Source: Anaerotignum sp. (GTDB taxonomy: Bacteria > Bacillota > Clostridia > Lachnospirales > Anaerotignaceae). From it: DNA of 43,878 nt. The position numbers and the translations under genes were made by a program. The DNA lies in assembly GCF_030625865.1 (NCBI RefSeq), contig NZ_DAOUQB010000026.1, positions 1 to 43,878 on the forward strand, in the 5' to 3' direction. Below the pieces are notes generated by a model. The model searched no databases. It worked only from the letters and a program-made list of their open reading frames with translations, and was not told the origin of the DNA. Below, in pieces: positions 43,301 to 43,878 of this stretch (position 1 is its first letter; the number at the start of each line of letters is the position of its first letter).

Positions 43301-43878
43301 AGCCTCCGGTGCAGACGTAAACGTTTTGGTTGTTGACACAGAAGTCTATTCCAACACAGGTGGACAGTCCTCCAAAGCAACTCCTATTGGCGCAGTTGCA
43401 CAGTTTGCTGCCGGTGGTAAACCTACAGTAAAGAAGGATTTAGGTATGCTGGCCATGAGCTATGGCTATATCTATGTGGCACAGGTTGCTATGGGTGCAA
43501 ACCCAGCACAGCTGATTAAAGCAATGAAAGAGGCAGAGGCTTATAAAGGACCATCCTTAATTATTGCTTATGCGCCTTGTATTAACCACGGTATTATGAA
43601 AGGTATGGCAAACGCCCAGCTGGAAAGCAAGCTAGCGGTAGATGCGGGCTATTGGTTCTTGTATCGCTACAACCCTGATTTGAAAAAAGAAGGGAAAAAT
43701 CCGTTTATTTTAGACTCCAAAGAGCCTACTATGGATTACAATGACTTTATTATGGGTGAGGTTCGTTATTCCTCTTTGGTTCGTACCTTCCCTGAAACAG
43801 CCAAAATATTGTTGAAAGAAGCCGCAGAACAGGCAACAGAAAAATACCAGTCTTACAAAAAGATGTCTGAGTTATTCT
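40347..43878 (+). CDS. nifJ: Pyruvate:ferredoxin oxidoreductase (PFOR), incomplete at window end
   Basis: The enzyme that oxidises pyruvate to acetyl-CoA and CO2 while reducing ferredoxin, central to clostridial fermentation. The single chain contains domain I (YPITPSSPMAEHVDTWAANG), domain II (NYKLFNYFGSTDAEHVIIAMG), the two 4Fe-4S ferredoxin clusters (CIQCNQCSYVCPH and CQGCGACVVACP), the third-cluster Cys in CAGCGETPYAKL, and the TPP site (GDGWAYDIGYGGLDH, SNTGGQSSKATP). It is at least 1177 codons, near the expected full length of about 1170-1180, so only a few residues may be missing. AAAGGAG is about 7 nt before the ATG at 40347. It is still open at the last base. Confidence 0.97.
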   Translation, partial: MNTKIMKTMDGNEAAAYISYAFTEVATIYPITPSSPMAEHVDTWAANGKKNLFGQTVRLVEMESEAGAAGAMHGALEAGTLTTTYTASQGLLLMIPPMYRIAGQLKPGVFHVSSRTVGTHAFSIFGDHSDVMSCRQIGCAMLSSASVQEVMDLGGVAHLAAIKGSVPFIHFFDGFRTSHELQKIEIMDYEEIGKLMDQDELRKFRKNALNPERPVQRSTVQNPDVFFQNREACSPFYKRLPGIVEEYMNEINKITGRNYKLFNYFGSTDAEHVIIAMGSVSGAIQEVVEYLNEKGEKIGFLQVHLYRPFSMEHFMKALPETAKVITVMDRTKEPGALGEPLYEDVCSALMEKGRVLKVLAGRYGLSSKDVTPAQIISVFDNMKGEQKNHFTVGIHDDVSMSSLTVGAEPEVASESTIACKFWGLGSDGTVGANKNSIKIIGDHTDKYAQAYFEYDTKKSGGITKSHLRFGDTPIRSSYLISKADFVACHNQSYINKYDIVSEIKPGGTFLLNCGWKADELDTHLPAEVKKYIANNNISFYTIDAVEICREIGLGNRTNTVLQSAFFKLANIIPAEDAVGYMKAAIEKSYGLKGEKIVNMNFAAVDAGLSGLEKIDVPESWKNAKDVNKDDLKRILPEYVEKLLIPMNAQKGDTLPVSVFLGREDGTVPLGTSAYEKRGVAIDVPEWNIDNCIQCNQCSYVCPHACIRPFLLTEEEANNAPNGYETKKANGAGEIGKYRYRIQIDPLDCQGCGACVVACPAKEKALTMKPLDTQMGEMTNWEYSLALSHKENPMDKYSVKGSQFEQPLLEFSGACAGCGETPYAKLMTQLYGDRMYLANATGCTQAWGAAAPCVPYTTNKDGWGPAWSNSLFENNAEFSMGMVLAVEQQRERIKMQLKELLAVCDDKALHAAAKVWFDHYDDGHRSKEDTKALIVALEKAKVSGEGAELKAFILDNKEHLTKKSMWMYGGDGWAYDIGYGGLDHVLASGADVNVLVVDTEVYSNTGGQSSKATPIGAVAQFAAGGKPTVKKDLGMLAMSYGYIYVAQVAMGANPAQLIKAMKEAEAYKGPSLIIAYAPCINHGIMKGMANAQLESKLAVDAGYWFLYRYNPDLKKEGKNPFILDSKEPTMDYNDFIMGEVRYSSLVRTFPETAKILLKEAAEQATEKYQSYKKMSELF

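Noticed and set aside
1-43878. CRISPR array or prophage
   Set aside because: No regularly spaced direct repeats, no cas genes and no phage structural, integrase or lysis genes were seen.

Overview
The window looks like chromosome of an anaerobic, spore-forming, low-to-moderate GC Clostridia, most likely within or near the Lachnospirales. The support is a SpoIIP sporulation hydrolase, a one-polypeptide pyruvate:ferredoxin oxidoreductase, the SCIFF peptide with its radical SAM maturase, AGGAGG-type ribosome binding sites, and several TTGACA-17-TATAAT promoters. The genus is not decided here. Most of the window is ordinary chromosome, with one AT-rich accessory stretch (about 10.8-13.4 kb) and traces of two insertion sequences.

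Layout. 0-5.3 kb: tail of an IS3-type transposase, a HAD phosphatase, spoIIP, and two closely related PLP aminotransferases, all leftward after the IS tail. 5.8-10.7 kb: a rightward polyamine-type operon (XRE-cupin regulator, potA, potB, potC, potD); its PotA carries a tandem two-copy insertion inside the TOBE domain. 10.8-13.4 kb: three leftward exported or anchored proteins of unknown function and a 16-codon ORF with a strong RBS. 13.6-18.1 kb: a rightward operon of a BspA-type leucine-rich-repeat protein, a DUF2201/VWA-like protein, a MoxR-type AAA ATPase and a small membrane protein. 18.2-22.1 kb: a TSUP permease, then the leftward scfA (SCIFF, only 48 aa, GTG start), scfB and Orn/Lys/Arg decarboxylase cluster.

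22.4-26.8 kb: a GntR + TrkA-C (BusR-like) regulator followed by an OpuC-type quaternary-amine ABC transporter whose promoter is spanned by a perfect 10-bp inverted repeat. 27-31.1 kb: ZIP metal transporter, MATE exporter with MarR regulator, and a PadR regulator with its membrane partner. 31.2-32.9 kb: transposase-like relic, an XRE regulator split at an A10 run, and tRNA-Arg(CCT). 32.9-39.9 kb: the leftward cdaA-cdaR-glmM cluster, lysS, greA and an unrecognised gene. 40.3 kb to the end: PFOR, cut by the window edge a few codons before its expected end.

How they connect. CdaA makes cyclic di-AMP, and the BusR-like regulator belongs to an architecture known to sense cyclic di-AMP and repress compatible-solute uptake, so both the maker and a likely reader of the signal lie in this window. 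PotABCD imports polyamines while the decarboxylase next to SCIFF probably makes a polyamine or diamine. The least explained systems are the LRR/VWA/MoxR operon, the PotA with surface-protein-like repeats, and the small exported-protein cluster.
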